The notes beneath the pieces were generated by a model. That model searched no databases. It was not told where the DNA came from and worked only from the letters and a program-made list of their open reading frames with translations. A program made the position numbers and the translations under genes. Below, piece by piece: positions 35,865 to 47,331 of a stretch of 64,000 nt of DNA. The stretch's first letter is position 1, and the number at the start of each line of letters is the position of its first letter. The stretch comes from Lineus longissimus (lineage: Eukaryota; Nemertea; Pilidiophora; Heteronemertea; Lineidae): contig NC_088319.1 of the NCBI RefSeq assembly GCF_910592395.1, positions 10,356,001 through 10,420,000 of the forward strand. Reading direction: 5' to 3'.

Positions 35865-37601
35865 ATGCTGTCTGCAAAACTGACCCGAAGTTATTTCAAG
35901 GCTTCATCATGGGGGATTGAACCCCTGCAGCACACGCCTGCTGAGCTGCTCGACATTCGGGGAGCCGCCCACCCCAACAAAGAGGCAATAGTGGTCCTTG
36001 ATGCCGACAAGCCAAGACAAGCAATCACATTCGGTGAACTCAAGACCAAGACAGAGCAGCTGGCCGCGGGGATGATACGACAAGGCCTGCAGACGGGGGA
36101 CAGAGTAGCCCTTCTCTGCCCCACCTCGCTTGAGTACTCTATCTGTGAGTATGCCATGGTGAGGACCGGTGCCATCCTGATTCGGTTTCACGTCAGTGTC
36201 AAGTCAAGTGATTCTCTCAAGTTTGTGCTGAATCACACCAAATGTCGCTGGCTGATCGCACATACTGGCGACAGAGGTGAAAATTATCCCATGTTGACGG
36301 ATATGATCCCCAGTCTGGCAGAGCAAGGACCATCTGTTCAACTTGGAGCAGATCTACCACACCTTGAAACTATTTTCATGATTTCTTCTGAAGCCGACTC
36401 GTACCCAGGAACATTACCGTGGACAACATTATTCGAAGGGATCAAAGTTGACGACCTAGCAAGGATGCGGCAACGTCAAGCAACCGTTGACGGTGACATG
36501 ATCCATGGTGTTTATTGTACCTCAGGCAGCAGTGGAAACCCTAAATTCGTTGCAGTATCGGGTCATTGGATGAATAATGGCTTCCGCTCAGTTTTCATGC
36601 GGATGGGCCTGAAAGATTCAGATAAAGTAATGGGTGATCGGCCTATGTGTTACGGAGGGGGAAGCACTTCAGCTACCCTTGCCATCGGATTGACGTATTT
36701 CTCCGTGAAGACCCCGACAGCAGGACCAGAGGCCCAGAAAGGACTGGACTTCTTCTTCAAGTGTATAGAGGTCGAGGGTATTAGCGTGCCTATTATGTTC
36801 CCATATATGCTGCATGAGCTCCTTGAACGTGTCCAAGCTGGCATGGATATTAGCAAGATTAAGATGAGCTTGACAGGAGGTGAGGTTGTTCAGAAGGACT
36901 TACTACGTGGTTTGTATGAGTTGGGCTACCCTATGGTAAATATTTATGCTGGTACTGAGATAGGTGGAATCTGCTCCTCTCTGACCAGTGATCCCATTGA
37001 TATCAAGGTCAAGAAAACTGGTATTGGATGTGACAATGAGGTTAAGATCATTGATGATAACGGAGTGATCGTACCTATCGGATCAGCGGGTGAGGTGTGC
37101 GTCAGGAATACGTACATGTTCGTGGAATACCTGGGAGATGACGAGAAGACAAAACAAGCCAAGGATTCCAGAGGATGGTATTATACTGACGATATCGGGG
37201 TCATGGACGAGAATGGATACTTGTCAATACACGGCAGAAGGACAGAGGTCATATCCAAGGCGACTGTCAAGATTTACCCTTCAGCCATTGAAAAAGTGTT
37301 TCGCGAACACCCCAAAATCCACAAAGTGGTTGCTACAGGGATTCCTCACCCTATCATCAAGGAGGAAATATGTCTGTGCATCGTTGAGAAGCCGGGCGCA
37401 GATCTCACAATCGAGGACATTCGTGATTTTTGCAAGGAGAACCTCCAGTGGGACGAGACGGGGTCGCCGGGGATGATTCCTGACTATGTCCTACTGTTCG
37501 ACAAGTTCCCAGCCGGCGCGACTGATAAAACGGATCGGAAGAAGATACGGGCTGAGGCGATTCGACGTGTTGAGGCGGGCAGGGAGGGATGTAAAATATA
37601 A
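35865..37601 (+). CDS. Intronless acyl-CoA synthetase-like AMP-forming ligase (ANL superfamily), 578 aa
   Basis: Proteins of this family activate a carboxylic acid with ATP to an acyl-adenylate and then transfer it, usually to CoA. Seen in the protein: the P-loop core VYCTSGSSGNPK at residues 216-227, the A5 motif YAGTE at 361-365, the A7 region YYTDDIG at 439-445 with the ribose-binding Asp at 443, a hinge/A8 region GRRTEVISKATVKIYP at 457-472, and a C-terminal PAGATDKTDRK at 549-559 whose Lys555 sits at the catalytic-lysine position. The length fits medium/long-chain acyl-CoA ligases such as the ACSF2 group. The start is the first ATG after an in-frame TGA at 35835-35837 and has A at -3. 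Oddities: one uninterrupted exon; TDD instead of TGD in A7; Glu461 where Asp is usual and loss of the usual Gly in A8; TDK instead of TGK near the catalytic Lys. The last three residues, CKI, fit a permissive peroxisomal PTS1. The N-terminus (MLSAKLTRSYFK) is basic, so a mitochondrial presequence is also possible. Family assignment is firm; the substrate is unknown. Confidence 0.93.
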   Translation: MLSAKLTRSYFKASSWGIEPLQHTPAELLDIRGAAHPNKEAIVVLDADKPRQAITFGELKTKTEQLAAGMIRQGLQTGDRVALLCPTSLEYSICEYAMVRTGAILIRFHVSVKSSDSLKFVLNHTKCRWLIAHTGDRGENYPMLTDMIPSLAEQGPSVQLGADLPHLETIFMISSEADSYPGTLPWTTLFEGIKVDDLARMRQRQATVDGDMIHGVYCTSGSSGNPKFVAVSGHWMNNGFRSVFMRMGLKDSDKVMGDRPMCYGGGSTSATLAIGLTYFSVKTPTAGPEAQKGLDFFFKCIEVEGISVPIMFPYMLHELLERVQAGMDISKIKMSLTGGEVVQKDLLRGLYELGYPMVNIYAGTEIGGICSSLTSDPIDIKVKKTGIGCDNEVKIIDDNGVIVPIGSAGEVCVRNTYMFVEYLGDDEKTKQAKDSRGWYYTDDIGVMDENGYLSIHGRRTEVISKATVKIYPSAIEKVFREHPKIHKVVATGIPHPIIKEEICLCIVEKPGADLTIEDIRDFCKENLQWDETGSPGMIPDYVLLFDKFPAGATDKTDRKKIRAEAIRRVEAGREGCKI

Positions 37602-37839
37602 GTAAACATCGGACCTGCGTTAGTGGTAGAAGCGGTGGCGGCGGGTAGCTTGCAGCAGTCAATTTATGTAATTTACCGGACGTAGACCTATCTTAAGGAA
37701 TTCTGGAAAATAATCACAACTGGACACAAGCACGTATGCCACGTGTCGTATTGAATATTGATATGAAAGTCATATGTACATGTATGGACTCAGTCACACA
37801 TGGCAGCATTGAACATCTTGAAATTCAATTAACTTTTTA

Positions 37840-37845
37840 AATAAA
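37840..37845 (+). terminator. Polyadenylation signal AATAAA downstream of the ligase gene
   Basis: AATAAA occurs about 240 bases after the TAA stop and is the first canonical hexamer I saw downstream. This suggests a 3' UTR of roughly 260 bases. There is no genomic poly-A tract at this point, so the locus does not show the tail of a fresh retrocopy. Confidence 0.45.
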
Positions 37846-37849
37846 ACTC

Positions 37850-40230
37850 GCAGGACTCGATTAAGCATGCATGACAGTATCGGACATCCTGACCTTACTG
37901 TTGAACACTATACTTGTACCTGAATCGATGCAAGAAGTATCAGTCTGTTGAGCTTTAATACAAATAGGTTTTTTCTTTGATTTTTTAGGTAAGTGGTTAA
38001 GTTAAATTAGCAAGTGATAAAACACTTCATTTGGGCCCATTGCAGACAACTGTAGGGATGGGTGATTCACTGTAAGATTTTTGCTCTGTTTTTACGGGTA
38101 GGTACTATCTTCTTTGAGGGTACCATACATAATCCATACCCAACCCGTGCAGAGACCCTGGGAGTTGGCCTTCACAGAAACAGAGAAAGATCCTCTTTTT
38201 TTACAATTTTTGTCAATCAAATTTTACACCTCCTCTACAATACCTCATATACCGTAAATCAACCAAAGGCTTTCAAAAGGGCAGATCTTTGCATCAGAGC
38301 TTATTATTATTATTAAAACAGCATTGACAGATCTGCTGAGCAACTTTTTAAGTACATCTAAAAAAATATCTTGGGTGGAATGTAAAGCCCATATCACTGG
38401 AAAGGCCAGTATTACGCATACAATGTAGATTGCTCTCTGAAAAACTCAAATTCAGATGACGACATCCATGCAATATATCTCCATTCTGAACTAACTCATC
38501 AGCCAATAAGGTTTCACCGACTGAAGCATCCTTTTCAACTAGAATTTTTTTCCACAAAGAGAACAGACATCAAATGGGAATTTAATTAATGTGGAACTAA
38601 TTAGTTATAGCAATGACTAACCGTTCCCATTCATCACAATAGGAACGAAGGTTTACAAACAATTATCTCAATAACCATCATGATCGCAACATCGCAGAAC
38701 AAGGATGCAATTTTCTCTCTGCAAACAAAAAAGTTATTCCGCAATATTTTTTTTTTCTCACTTAATAGTTGGCCATCACTTTATGCTGCCTTAAAGATGA
38801 ACTGACTATTTCAACATTTGTTAGTTGATTTCATCATAATAATAAACAAAACAATACAAAGTCTCAATACAAAAATTGTGGAATTCGTATTGTGACTTAA
38901 CCTAGTGTGAGACAGTGACAGATCGCCCTGGTCAAATAATTTTAAATTATTATTTCAGGCGAGACTTCTCAGTACCGTTTTACAAATTTATTGAGAACAG
39001 ACAGATGCCGCAAAAATCAGATGCCATAAAATCATGCAGGCGACTAATACATATGAGGAACTATGTTTTTCTTTCATGTTTACCAGCCAGACTTTCGGCT
39101 CGGTATACTTGTTATTAAGTCATTTTCCCCATGTGACGTCATCGCGCTGAGTGGCCTGCAAGGATTACAAATGCTGCAACTTTTTTAGCGGATGATCGAC
39201 TTATACCATTGTTTCGAAGTGATTTTATTCCTTCTATCATCGCTTCACTCCAACCAAAATGGCTGGATGTCGACATGCAGCTTTAGGTCCTGGGTATGAG
39301 TCAACGATGACTCCGTCCCCGTAAAAGTAAAACAATGAAAAACAAGAACATAACTCGTGATGGGGAGGTATTGCCCCGACCCGCGAAATTCAAACACGAC
39401 TCGCAATGTGCTAACTTACATTTTTGCCTACTACCGCCAACTGTGGCATAAATCAAAGCTAATCTATTTCATATCAAAACCTCAAAATCATGCAGACCTC
39501 TTCAACTTTATTTCAAACTTCTATCTTCCATGGATGGAAGGACGGTCCGACAGACGGCAAGATGAATCGATGGGTGGATGTATGGATGGATGGTTGGATG
39601 GATGGAAGGACGGACACCATTCGAACAGCTATTTAACTAGCTCTGCTGACTTTGTCAGCTGAGCTAAAGTCTGCTTGCCTGTGGATAAAACTGGTCACAC
39701 TGCTTGGTTTATATTGACACAGGTCCCAGACAATGTTATTTTCAAAACACATGAAAATAAAACAGTGCGGAAATAGGGCAGTTTTAAAACACATAGGGCA
39801 ATATGATTTTTGTGAAATTTAAAAATGCCAAGGTTAATTACAAAATTTGACATTGAAATTGAATAGAGACCTGAAGCTAAATAGATATTGAGGTAGGCCT
39901 AGATACAACTCACTTGTTGGCCAAGCAGAATTGAGATCAATGTCTAGTGTAAAGCATCTAACCTAATCAAAACCCACAGAGAACGTTGTAATTTGACCTT
40001 GATATTAACAATTGCACGGCAACCAATGATATTTCCAACAGCATAATTTGCCCTAAATTGTAAGATTTAATGTAATTGTTAATCAGATATTGAGGCGTTG
40101 ATATCACAGGTGATCGAAGCCAGGGGTAACTACACTCTTTCCCCTTGAGCTGATGTAGGTGCATGGGGCCTCAGAGAATAGTATGGGGGAAAACAGCAAC
40201 CTTCCCTCCCATTGAGGACAGTCACGGGCA
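37850..40230. other. No supported gene downstream of the ligase
   Basis: AT-rich, with an (ATT)n tract at 38301, a 69-codon minus frame (38348-38557) of fair composition but no context, a CRE octamer at 39134 and the family B element. Confidence 0.35.
39380..39667 (+). mobile_element. Family B repeat, copy with expanded GGAT minisatellite
   Basis: A GATGGATG-type tandem tract (about 39530-39610) precedes GGACGGACACCATTCGAACA and the hairpin TAGCTCTGCTGAC-TTT-GTCAGCTGAGCTA. The body matches 14040-14110 (CATATCAAAACC, AACTTTATTTC). Confidence 0.6.
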
Positions 40231-40301
40231 TATAAAACCGGCTGGTACTATACCTTACAGCAGTGTACGACACAGACCTGTAACGATAGAAGAAGAAGAT
40301 G
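40231..40301 (+). promoter_or_regulatory. Candidate TATA promoter and start codon
   Basis: TATAAAAC at 40231 is followed about 30 bases later by an initiator-like CTTACAGCAGTG, a purine-rich leader (AGAAGAAGAAG) and an ATG at 40299 opening MVSQNDTQVL before a stop in the MITE that begins at 40330. The order and spacing fit a metazoan core promoter. No donor or following exon could be identified, so the gene, if any, is unknown or broken. Confidence 0.3.
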
Positions 40302-40329
40302 GTCAGTCAAAATGATACCCAAGTTTTAA

Positions 40330-40590
40330 CCCTTTGAAGCCCGATCTCGACTTTAGTGACCAAAGAAAAACCTCTCCGTTTGCCCAATCTCGACCATAGT
40401 CGCCAAAACTCACTCGGCTTTGTGCAACTGAGGTATTCCAAATGACAATTTTAGTTACGTACTGCGGTTGCTGAGCATGATTTTATATAAGGTTTTCCAG
40501 GGTGAAAATTTGAGTTCTGTGAGTATTTTGCTACTGAAACTCTGGCATTTTGGGGTGGTATTTCTGTGGAAACTCGGGCTCCAAAGGGTC
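40330..40590. mobile_element. 261-bp piggyBac-like MITE
   Basis: CCCTTTGAAGCCCGATCT at the left is inverted at the right as CTCGGGCTCCAAAGGG; the left flank is TTAA (40326-40329), the right TCAA. It belongs to the same family as the element that starts at 63725. It lies 28 bases after the ATG at 40299. Confidence 0.75.
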
Positions 40591-42140
40591 AAAAGAAAAC
40601 ATTGCCCATGAAAGGATATTACACCTAATGACAATTTACAGACATGATTTGAAGATGCGTAGAAAATAGACAAGGCAGTCAGCTTTGATTGGAACAGGGT
40701 GGTGTGGAATACGAAAATCTAGCCAAAAATGAATAATACGAGACTGTGTTCAAATCATAACCTCCACAGATATCTGAAGCAACTGAGGGCATCATGGATC
40801 CCAATGAGCTCAGGTAAAAAGTCTGAATTTATTTTCTTATAAAAGTCCTGTCCTTTGGATCAGAACGAACTTGCACAAAAATGCCTCTTAAATGCTTATT
40901 TCTGGTCCAATTTTGAAAATTCGAAGATCCACCGAGGCCTTTCTATTTCAGTTATCAACTTTACCCTGGGGCAATCAACGTCTTCAAACATTCATACTGA
41001 GACTTCACAGAAATATTTGTTTCTTTACCATAAGGAGAACACGACCACAAAAGTTCACGACCCCGTGAGAATATACGCACACATCACAGCCATTGAACGT
41101 ATTGTAAAAAATCCTAAATGTGCAGTGTTGTATTCATGCGATCGAACATGATGCTATATATCAAAGTCAGCCCTTCGGCGACGTGGTATTCGAACACGCT
41201 CTGGTAGACCCAGGACTTTGATCTGTCACAGCATTATGGGAAAGCGCAGCGATTGGAGTTGTACTGCAAGCTTTGTTTCACCATGAAGTTTTCTCAAATC
41301 GTATGAGTTCTTTCTAAGGGCGTGTCGGCAGAATGTGATGAACTTGATTTTAGAAATATATTGTATCCCCAAAAATACACGAGTCTTCTTAAAACAGGAA
41401 CTCGTTTGGGTACATAGTGCTGGCTAGGCATGAGGCGATTTATCTCTACTGCTCCTCCCTAAAGCAATGTGCAAACTAGTGATTAATGTCGCTGCCACCT
41501 GTGATTATAATCACCACTATGTGAGGTCACCTGTCTGTCTGTGAGTAAAACCAGAAATTGCTGTCTTTGATCACCAGCAATGATCACCACAAACAAGGAA
41601 TTTCTGTTGGCGCATGATTATGATCACAGGTTCCAACGACTAAAATGCCTCATTTGCGGGGGTGCTTAGAGAAGAGTAGCGCAATACCAACTGGCAATAC
41701 TCTGTACTACGATAACAGAATCAAATGAATCGGCATTTAGCGTTCTTTCACCAACCATCAATACTCGATCAGCAAATTTCATCGTCATCCAATAACGCCA
41801 GCGTCCTTAATCGTTCACCAAGAATTCCCAGCATTCTGATCTCATTACGCATATTATCCACGTAATGGGTTTGCTCATAATGCGATCTTGTGGACAGCAA
41901 ATATGGTGCGGACAGTGAGATTCCTGATAAGCTGGTCCAAGGGGGGGTGAAAAGATGCTACAAGACAATATTTGGTCTACCAGCTGGTTGCTGAGTGTCA
42001 CGAGAAATGTGATGTAGAAGTAAAGGTCTTTCACAATGAACAGAGATGGGTGGGGGGGGGTGTATCTTTCATGCATGTATGATCAGATCCCCGCATAAAA
42101 ATCACCTATCAGAAAATTTGACGTGCCAGCATAACTCCAT

Positions 42141-42374
42141 TCAGCTACACATCGCTGCTGAAATGTAGAGAGATATAGACAGACAACTTTTTTGGTCTGG
42201 TTGTGGTCGTGGGCAAACGAGAGTCTGCTTTAGGAACCTGTGGTGTGAATGGTCAGATCTGTCCACATTGATAATGCCAGCATTTTCAGTGGCCAGTGTC
42301 GGTTGCCTTAACAGCTTGACATCAGCATATTCCTCGATGAGGGCTATGAGGATCTGTTTCCAAACAGTTCCCAT
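42141..42374 (-). CDS. Unassigned 77-codon reading frame with strong Kozak context
   Basis: On the - strand an ATG in the context AGAATGG (A at -3, G at +4) opens a 77-codon frame beginning MGTVWKQILIALIEEYADVK. The first ~50 residues have a balanced, protein-like composition, with Asp/Glu/Leu/Ala and little Cys or Trp; the last ~25 look less so. An in-frame TGA lies two codons upstream, so the ATG would be a true start or an acceptor must fall just before it. I do not recognise the family and see no domain. It could be a first coding exon, a decayed gene piece, or chance. Confidence 0.22.
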   Translation of the reverse strand: MGTVWKQILIALIEEYADVKLLRQPTLATENAGIINVDRSDHSHHRFLKQTLVCPRPQPDQKSCLSISLYISAAMCS

Positions 42375-42699
42375 TCTTCAGTATTTTGGACAAAATGTTA
42401 GTTCTTTACAGTATTTCTGCTACTGACCTTCAGTACTCCAAATGCATAATTGTTGGTATAGCTTTTATTACTATTTACAAACTTTGACAAATTTCAGGAC
42501 CAGATACTGAAACTATTGATGGGTCGGCAGCCCCGGCAACAGTTCTAAATTGTGATTGAGTCCCCATATTGACTATTTGATATAAGACACTTCCCTCTCC
42601 AACCGTGTGGACATCTCCGCTACATTAGCCACGTAATATTAGATACCCATCTACCGACCCAACCGTGTCTTAAGCCACATCTCAATCGCAATCATTTCT

Positions 42700-42765
42700 C
42701 GTCAACACATGTCAAATCATGTCATTGCTTGTCAAATCATGTTGACACTTGTCAAATCCCTTGAG
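42700..42765. repeat. Short tandem TGTCAAATCATG repeat
   Basis: CATGTCAAATCATGTCATT, CTTGTCAAATCATGTTGAC and CTTGTCAAATCCCTTGAG follow one another: three diverged copies of a ~20-base unit. Confidence 0.6.
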
Positions 42766-44288
42766 ACCAATTAATATCCCTGGGATGAAGGAACAGGAAT
42801 CCGATATGAAAACGTCAAATCTTCAGAGGAACGCTCGGGATAAACCTTGATTAGCGACAAACAGACCTGACAATTAATTTCTACTGTTTCTCAGATCAAT
42901 GTAAATAACGATTGGGTTTGGGTTTGATGTTGATATTGACATTGGCTGATGGTCTCGCCCTCTTCTCTGACATGATGGTTTTGCCGCAGAAGTGTTGTAT
43001 TGAGAAGATCGTGGTAATTCAAAGACCATACAAAATTCCAACTCTTGATCCAAAATTTTTGTATAGATGGCTACCTTTGTTTACGAAATGATGTCATTCT
43101 GACATCACACAAAATATTTCGCCGCCAGCATCCTGGCTTCTAATACCACTCGACAAAGGGTGTTGTTATGTAACTATTTCTACGTTGTGGTATTGACGCT
43201 CAACTCACTTGTAGTGAGTTTTTCTCGTCTTCCTCATGACTAGCAGAAAATTTGAGAATAAAAACCTGAATAAGATTTGGTTCAAAAGCAACTACATGTA
43301 CATACATCATGGGTTAAGTACCATTATATTATCGGGAGAAATATCATTGGGATACCGGTTTGTCCAAAATTTTCTTGACAAAAACAATAAAGTGATGCTT
43401 GGGTTGGGCACAACATGATTACAAATATTTCTGACCTCATCAGATACCCATCTATTCATCATTGCTCTGTCTGCAACTTCCTCTTCCCACACCGACTTCA
43501 AATGAGCACTTCATATTTATGACTTGCTGTAGCCTGCTCCTAGACATCCATCCCCAATGGACGCACCGCCTTAACCAAAACAGGCCGGGGCTGGTTGTTC
43601 AAAACACTTTCAGTTACTAACGGTGGCATTAAATCTAATGGGCTTATGAAGGAGATAACACCAAGTTAAGACAGTGTCAGTGACAGGACTTGTTTAACAA
43701 CTAAGCCCAGGACATGGCAATCATGAGCCTTGTGTCTCAAGATTCTCTCCACACCCCAGAGTTTCTGTAACTCATACGCCTGGCAGCACCAACGATCAAT
43801 TCAGGGACTGGCTCGAGTAGGAACACATTCAAAATATCATGATATATCGTTTGCTACTCCATTGAGCTGTATCAGACTACGCAGTGTGTCATGCAACTTC
43901 CACTCAAACAATCTGTTACCTTTAACAGAACGTATCGACTTACGCTACATCAGAAAAGACCAACGATCAATTTTGGAAGCTAGCGGCAATGTTCTACATC
44001 ACTTTGTCTGCGTGCATGCAGTAAGGCTAATATAGCAGGTCAATACTCATCCTCGAGCTAAATGTCGGCAAATGTTCGATCCAGCACTTTTACACGAGTA
44101 CTGCTAATAGCAGTAGGCACATCTGGCATTTGGCAATTTTTTCATGAAATATTTAATGCAGGAGTGGTGTATTGTAAGGCGCATCTCTTCACAGTCACTA
44201 CTTGGGTCAGGGGTCGGACATACTACATTTGGGTCATGGGTATGGACACATTACTTTTGGGTCCTGGGTTCGACACAAAAACATTACC

Positions 44289-44338
44289 CTTGGCTGAGGT
44301 ACTGCAAGGTATTTGTACCTTACAGTACCCTCGCCAAG
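44289..44338. repeat. 50-base hairpin-forming inverted repeat
   Basis: Arms CTTGGCTGAGGTACTGCAAG+GTA and TACCTTACAGTACCCTCGCC+AAG pair at 19 of 23 positions around the loop TTTG. This could be a fold-back remnant of a small transposon. No U tract or gene end sits beside it. Confidence 0.7.
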
Positions 44339-44481
44339 AATACTTTTTTTAGAAGGGTTTAGGGTCATGGGTTCCTACCCTGGACTGGTAGCTGATTTTA
44401 TTCCCCTTAAGAGCACTGTGTGGACTTTAAAATCTCATTTGACTCATCATATCTGTGTCACAAAGGACACAAAAAGGGGAA

Positions 44482-44575
44482 CCTTGAAGCTCAATTGGTA
44501 GAGCAGTGGATCAGATATCCAAACACCGGTGGTTCAATTTCCAGTCAAGGCAACTACATGTACTTGATTTTTCTG
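44482..44575 (+). mobile_element. tRNA-like SINE head
   Basis: GAAGCTCAATTGGTAGAGCA (A box) and CGGTGGTTCAATTTCC (B box) at tRNA spacing; T-arm and acceptor pairing are poor. The body after it is not recognisably shared with the other SINEs. Confidence 0.6.
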
Positions 44576-46995
44576 TACGAGCGAATACTCTCTCAGATGC
44601 AGTTCTGCGATACCCAAAAGTACTTCTTAGGAATAGTTCTGTTCTAACACAGGAGTGATAGTTGCTAACAAGCACACATTCAAGGAACACGGCCGGTCCT
44701 CAAAATGCAAAGGCCCTAAAAACCCATTTTAAGAGACCTTTCTTATTCAACACAAAACTTAGCGAAAGTCAAAATTACACAATACCTCTTAATTCAACTA
44801 AGCTTTCCCTGAAGACCTGCCACTGCTTCAAGACACATTTTTTTCTCTGCTCAAGATTCAAATACAGCAACGTTTATCCAAAGATATTATTCAAAGATAA
44901 AATTCATATCACACGCCAAAACAAATCTCTTCCTTCAAGGTTTGACTGGTTCCGATAAGATTGATGACGCAATGTCACTGAGGGTTCACCAAGAAACAAC
45001 ACTGGTGGCTTAAACCTCCAATCGTAAACCACCCCTCGGTGTATATATTGATGACACCGGCCACGGTCGATGACGCAATCTTTTACTTCTGATCACCCAA
45101 GAGGCTATTGTTTGTGGAGTGCGCCAAGACAAATGAAGTCCATATCGACAAAATATCAAAATCTTACAAATGGTGCAATAACAGCCAATTTATTTCTCGT
45201 CGGTTGGTTAAGTATTGGTTTTTACTGACGTTGTATTGCGGGTTTTGGTAAGCCCCAACTGAACAATCAATTTTTTCAACCAAAGATGAATTTATCAGAA
45301 TTTCTTCAAGTAATTGGATAATTTCTTTGTTGAACTGACTGAAGCTGTAGCACAGTCACATCTGCCATGACCTTGTTCTGTATGGTCCTTTTCAGATTGT
45401 GTGTATTAGTAAAATCGGCCGGGCTGATTGACACTACGATTCTGGATCTTCGCTGGCTTGTGATCTACTCCACAAATCATAGAGTAGCTGAAACAAAGTA
45501 GCGGCCAGTGATGGCAGTCGCTTTACGAATTTATGCAGCTGCGCAGAGTCTACCCTTCTTCTTCTTCCTCTTAGTATAAACCTTGCCACCATTGGTCGAC
45601 ACTTAGCAGGATCCTTCTAACTAACCTGTCGCAGAGTACCTCACTCAGATGTCTTCCTCACAAGAAAACAACCAATTGCAATGCACCATGGCATCCCAAC
45701 ATCCTCAAGGAAAGTATAAAGATTGTAAACGTGAGGGCGGCTTGACACAGGAGAAGAAACTTTGAAAATGCGAGTTGTCAAGCACCTGAACCCCTCATAT
45801 CATTAGGCAGTGACTTCTTAACGCCGAAATGCCAAAATGGTAGACGTAAGGGCATCCACTTCATTCAGCCAATACAGCACCACAGCAGATTAGTGGCCTG
45901 TCACAGGAAAGAAACTACCACCATGGGACTTGGATCACTCAACCAAGTAGCTTTTCGCTTCACTGATGCGAGTGACAAGGTCGCTTTTGGAAAATTATAT
46001 TTTTGACCTTAGAATGATTGCTTTGCATGGCATATGCAGACATGATTTACGTGAATTCTTTGAAGGTTCTCCACATAATGGAGAAGTGGGCCCATTAGGA
46101 AAGACGAAGTAGGACTAGATGGTAGTACTTCTTTAGAAGCATCATGCCATTCATAACGTTTTATCACGACATTAGGCCTAAATCATTTGACACAAACCTA
46201 CCTCTTAAAAAATCTATTTGATGTTAAAACAAAGATCATTCACATGAGCCAACTCTGCTGGTCAGAGACGTCTGGGGCACAATGACTTAGGAGCTGTAGT
46301 GTGTGTTATTCCAAATATACACAAACTTAACGGCTCATCCCAAGGTCGATCAGGGCAAGCCTGATGACAAAGACAGAGACCCCCATGAAATGCATTTTGA
46401 GGGGGTTCTTAGACCTAAGCCAGCAAGTTCATATAAATATAATGTGAGCTGCTTTTTAAGATTTAGAGTTGCTTTAGCATCGATCTTCCACAGAATAAAA
46501 CACGATCATGTTTGCAATGAAGTCAACATCTCGCACATCCTTCACCAATGCATTTGATCCCATACCAATTAGTTAAGAGCATGCAAGACATTTTCACTTC
46601 TTACAGCAAATTAAAGAGCATTTTATTTTTTGTCAGGCAGTAATTTGTCAAGAGATAAGACCAAGCAATGGGACATGGGGGAAGTATAGCGAGAGAGCTG
46701 AGAAATGATTAGCTCTTCATGCAGTGTTGGGTGATTCAAATGCAACATAAGACTACTGAACATGGAAATATTATAGCGTAGAAATATTTTCGGGCATGAC
46801 TCCATAAAGTATGTTTTCGCTGGGAACCATGTCCACGACCACCACCTCACGAGAGAAAAATCCAAATTATCATTTGAGAGAAAATCGAAGAAAATCCAAA
46901 TACCAGACAAAAATTTCAAATTCCTATTTCATGTAGTAATCGTCAAGTTTGTCATTTCTGATTTGTTTTTATATTGTTATTGTCTTTCTTTACAG

Positions 46996-47177
46996 AAGTT
47001 TTTGTAAACTTTTCTGACTACATTCCTCCATGGTTGCAACATTACCCAAACAGATTTTTACTTCGCAAAGACTTATTTTCCTGGCGTACCGAGCGGTTTC
47101 ACCATTTTTGCGGCATATTTTATTCGCGAACATATTTCCGTGTATGGTGGTGTGGCAGTGACAAAAACTGGCAATAG
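46996..47177 (+). CDS. Candidate terminal exon, or decayed repeat, after a strong acceptor
   Basis: A T-rich tract ending TTTCTTTACAG gives a near-consensus 3' splice site. After two bases the frame stays open for 59 codons to a TAG: VFVNFSDYIPPWLQHY..., ending GSDKNWQ. No donor-bounded alternative was seen. I do not recognise the peptide. Against it, the stretch is rich in TTCGCG/TTTTGCGG-type words that recur in decayed MITEs of invertebrate genomes, and the peptide is rich in aromatic residues, as translated repeats often are. Confidence 0.18.
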
Positions 47178-47331
47178 ATTGTCTATGGACAACTTGTCCT
47201 CAGTTATGAATATACAATGCCCTTATCGTTCTTGGATTTGGAGAAAAAGAGCCATCAAGAGATGAATCACTAACAAAACAGCCTCAAGGTTGCAAGCCTA
47301 CATCAGTATTGTCAATATAAGATACTATTTT

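Larger units (their letters stand above)
40591..44481. other. No supported gene except a weak 77-codon frame
   Basis: Unassigned sequence around the candidate at 42141-42374; G9 tract at 42052-42060; hairpin at 44289. Confidence 0.35.

Noticed and set aside
35891-37662. Antisense and alternative frames over the ligase gene
   Set aside because: Shadow frames of the real 578-codon gene.
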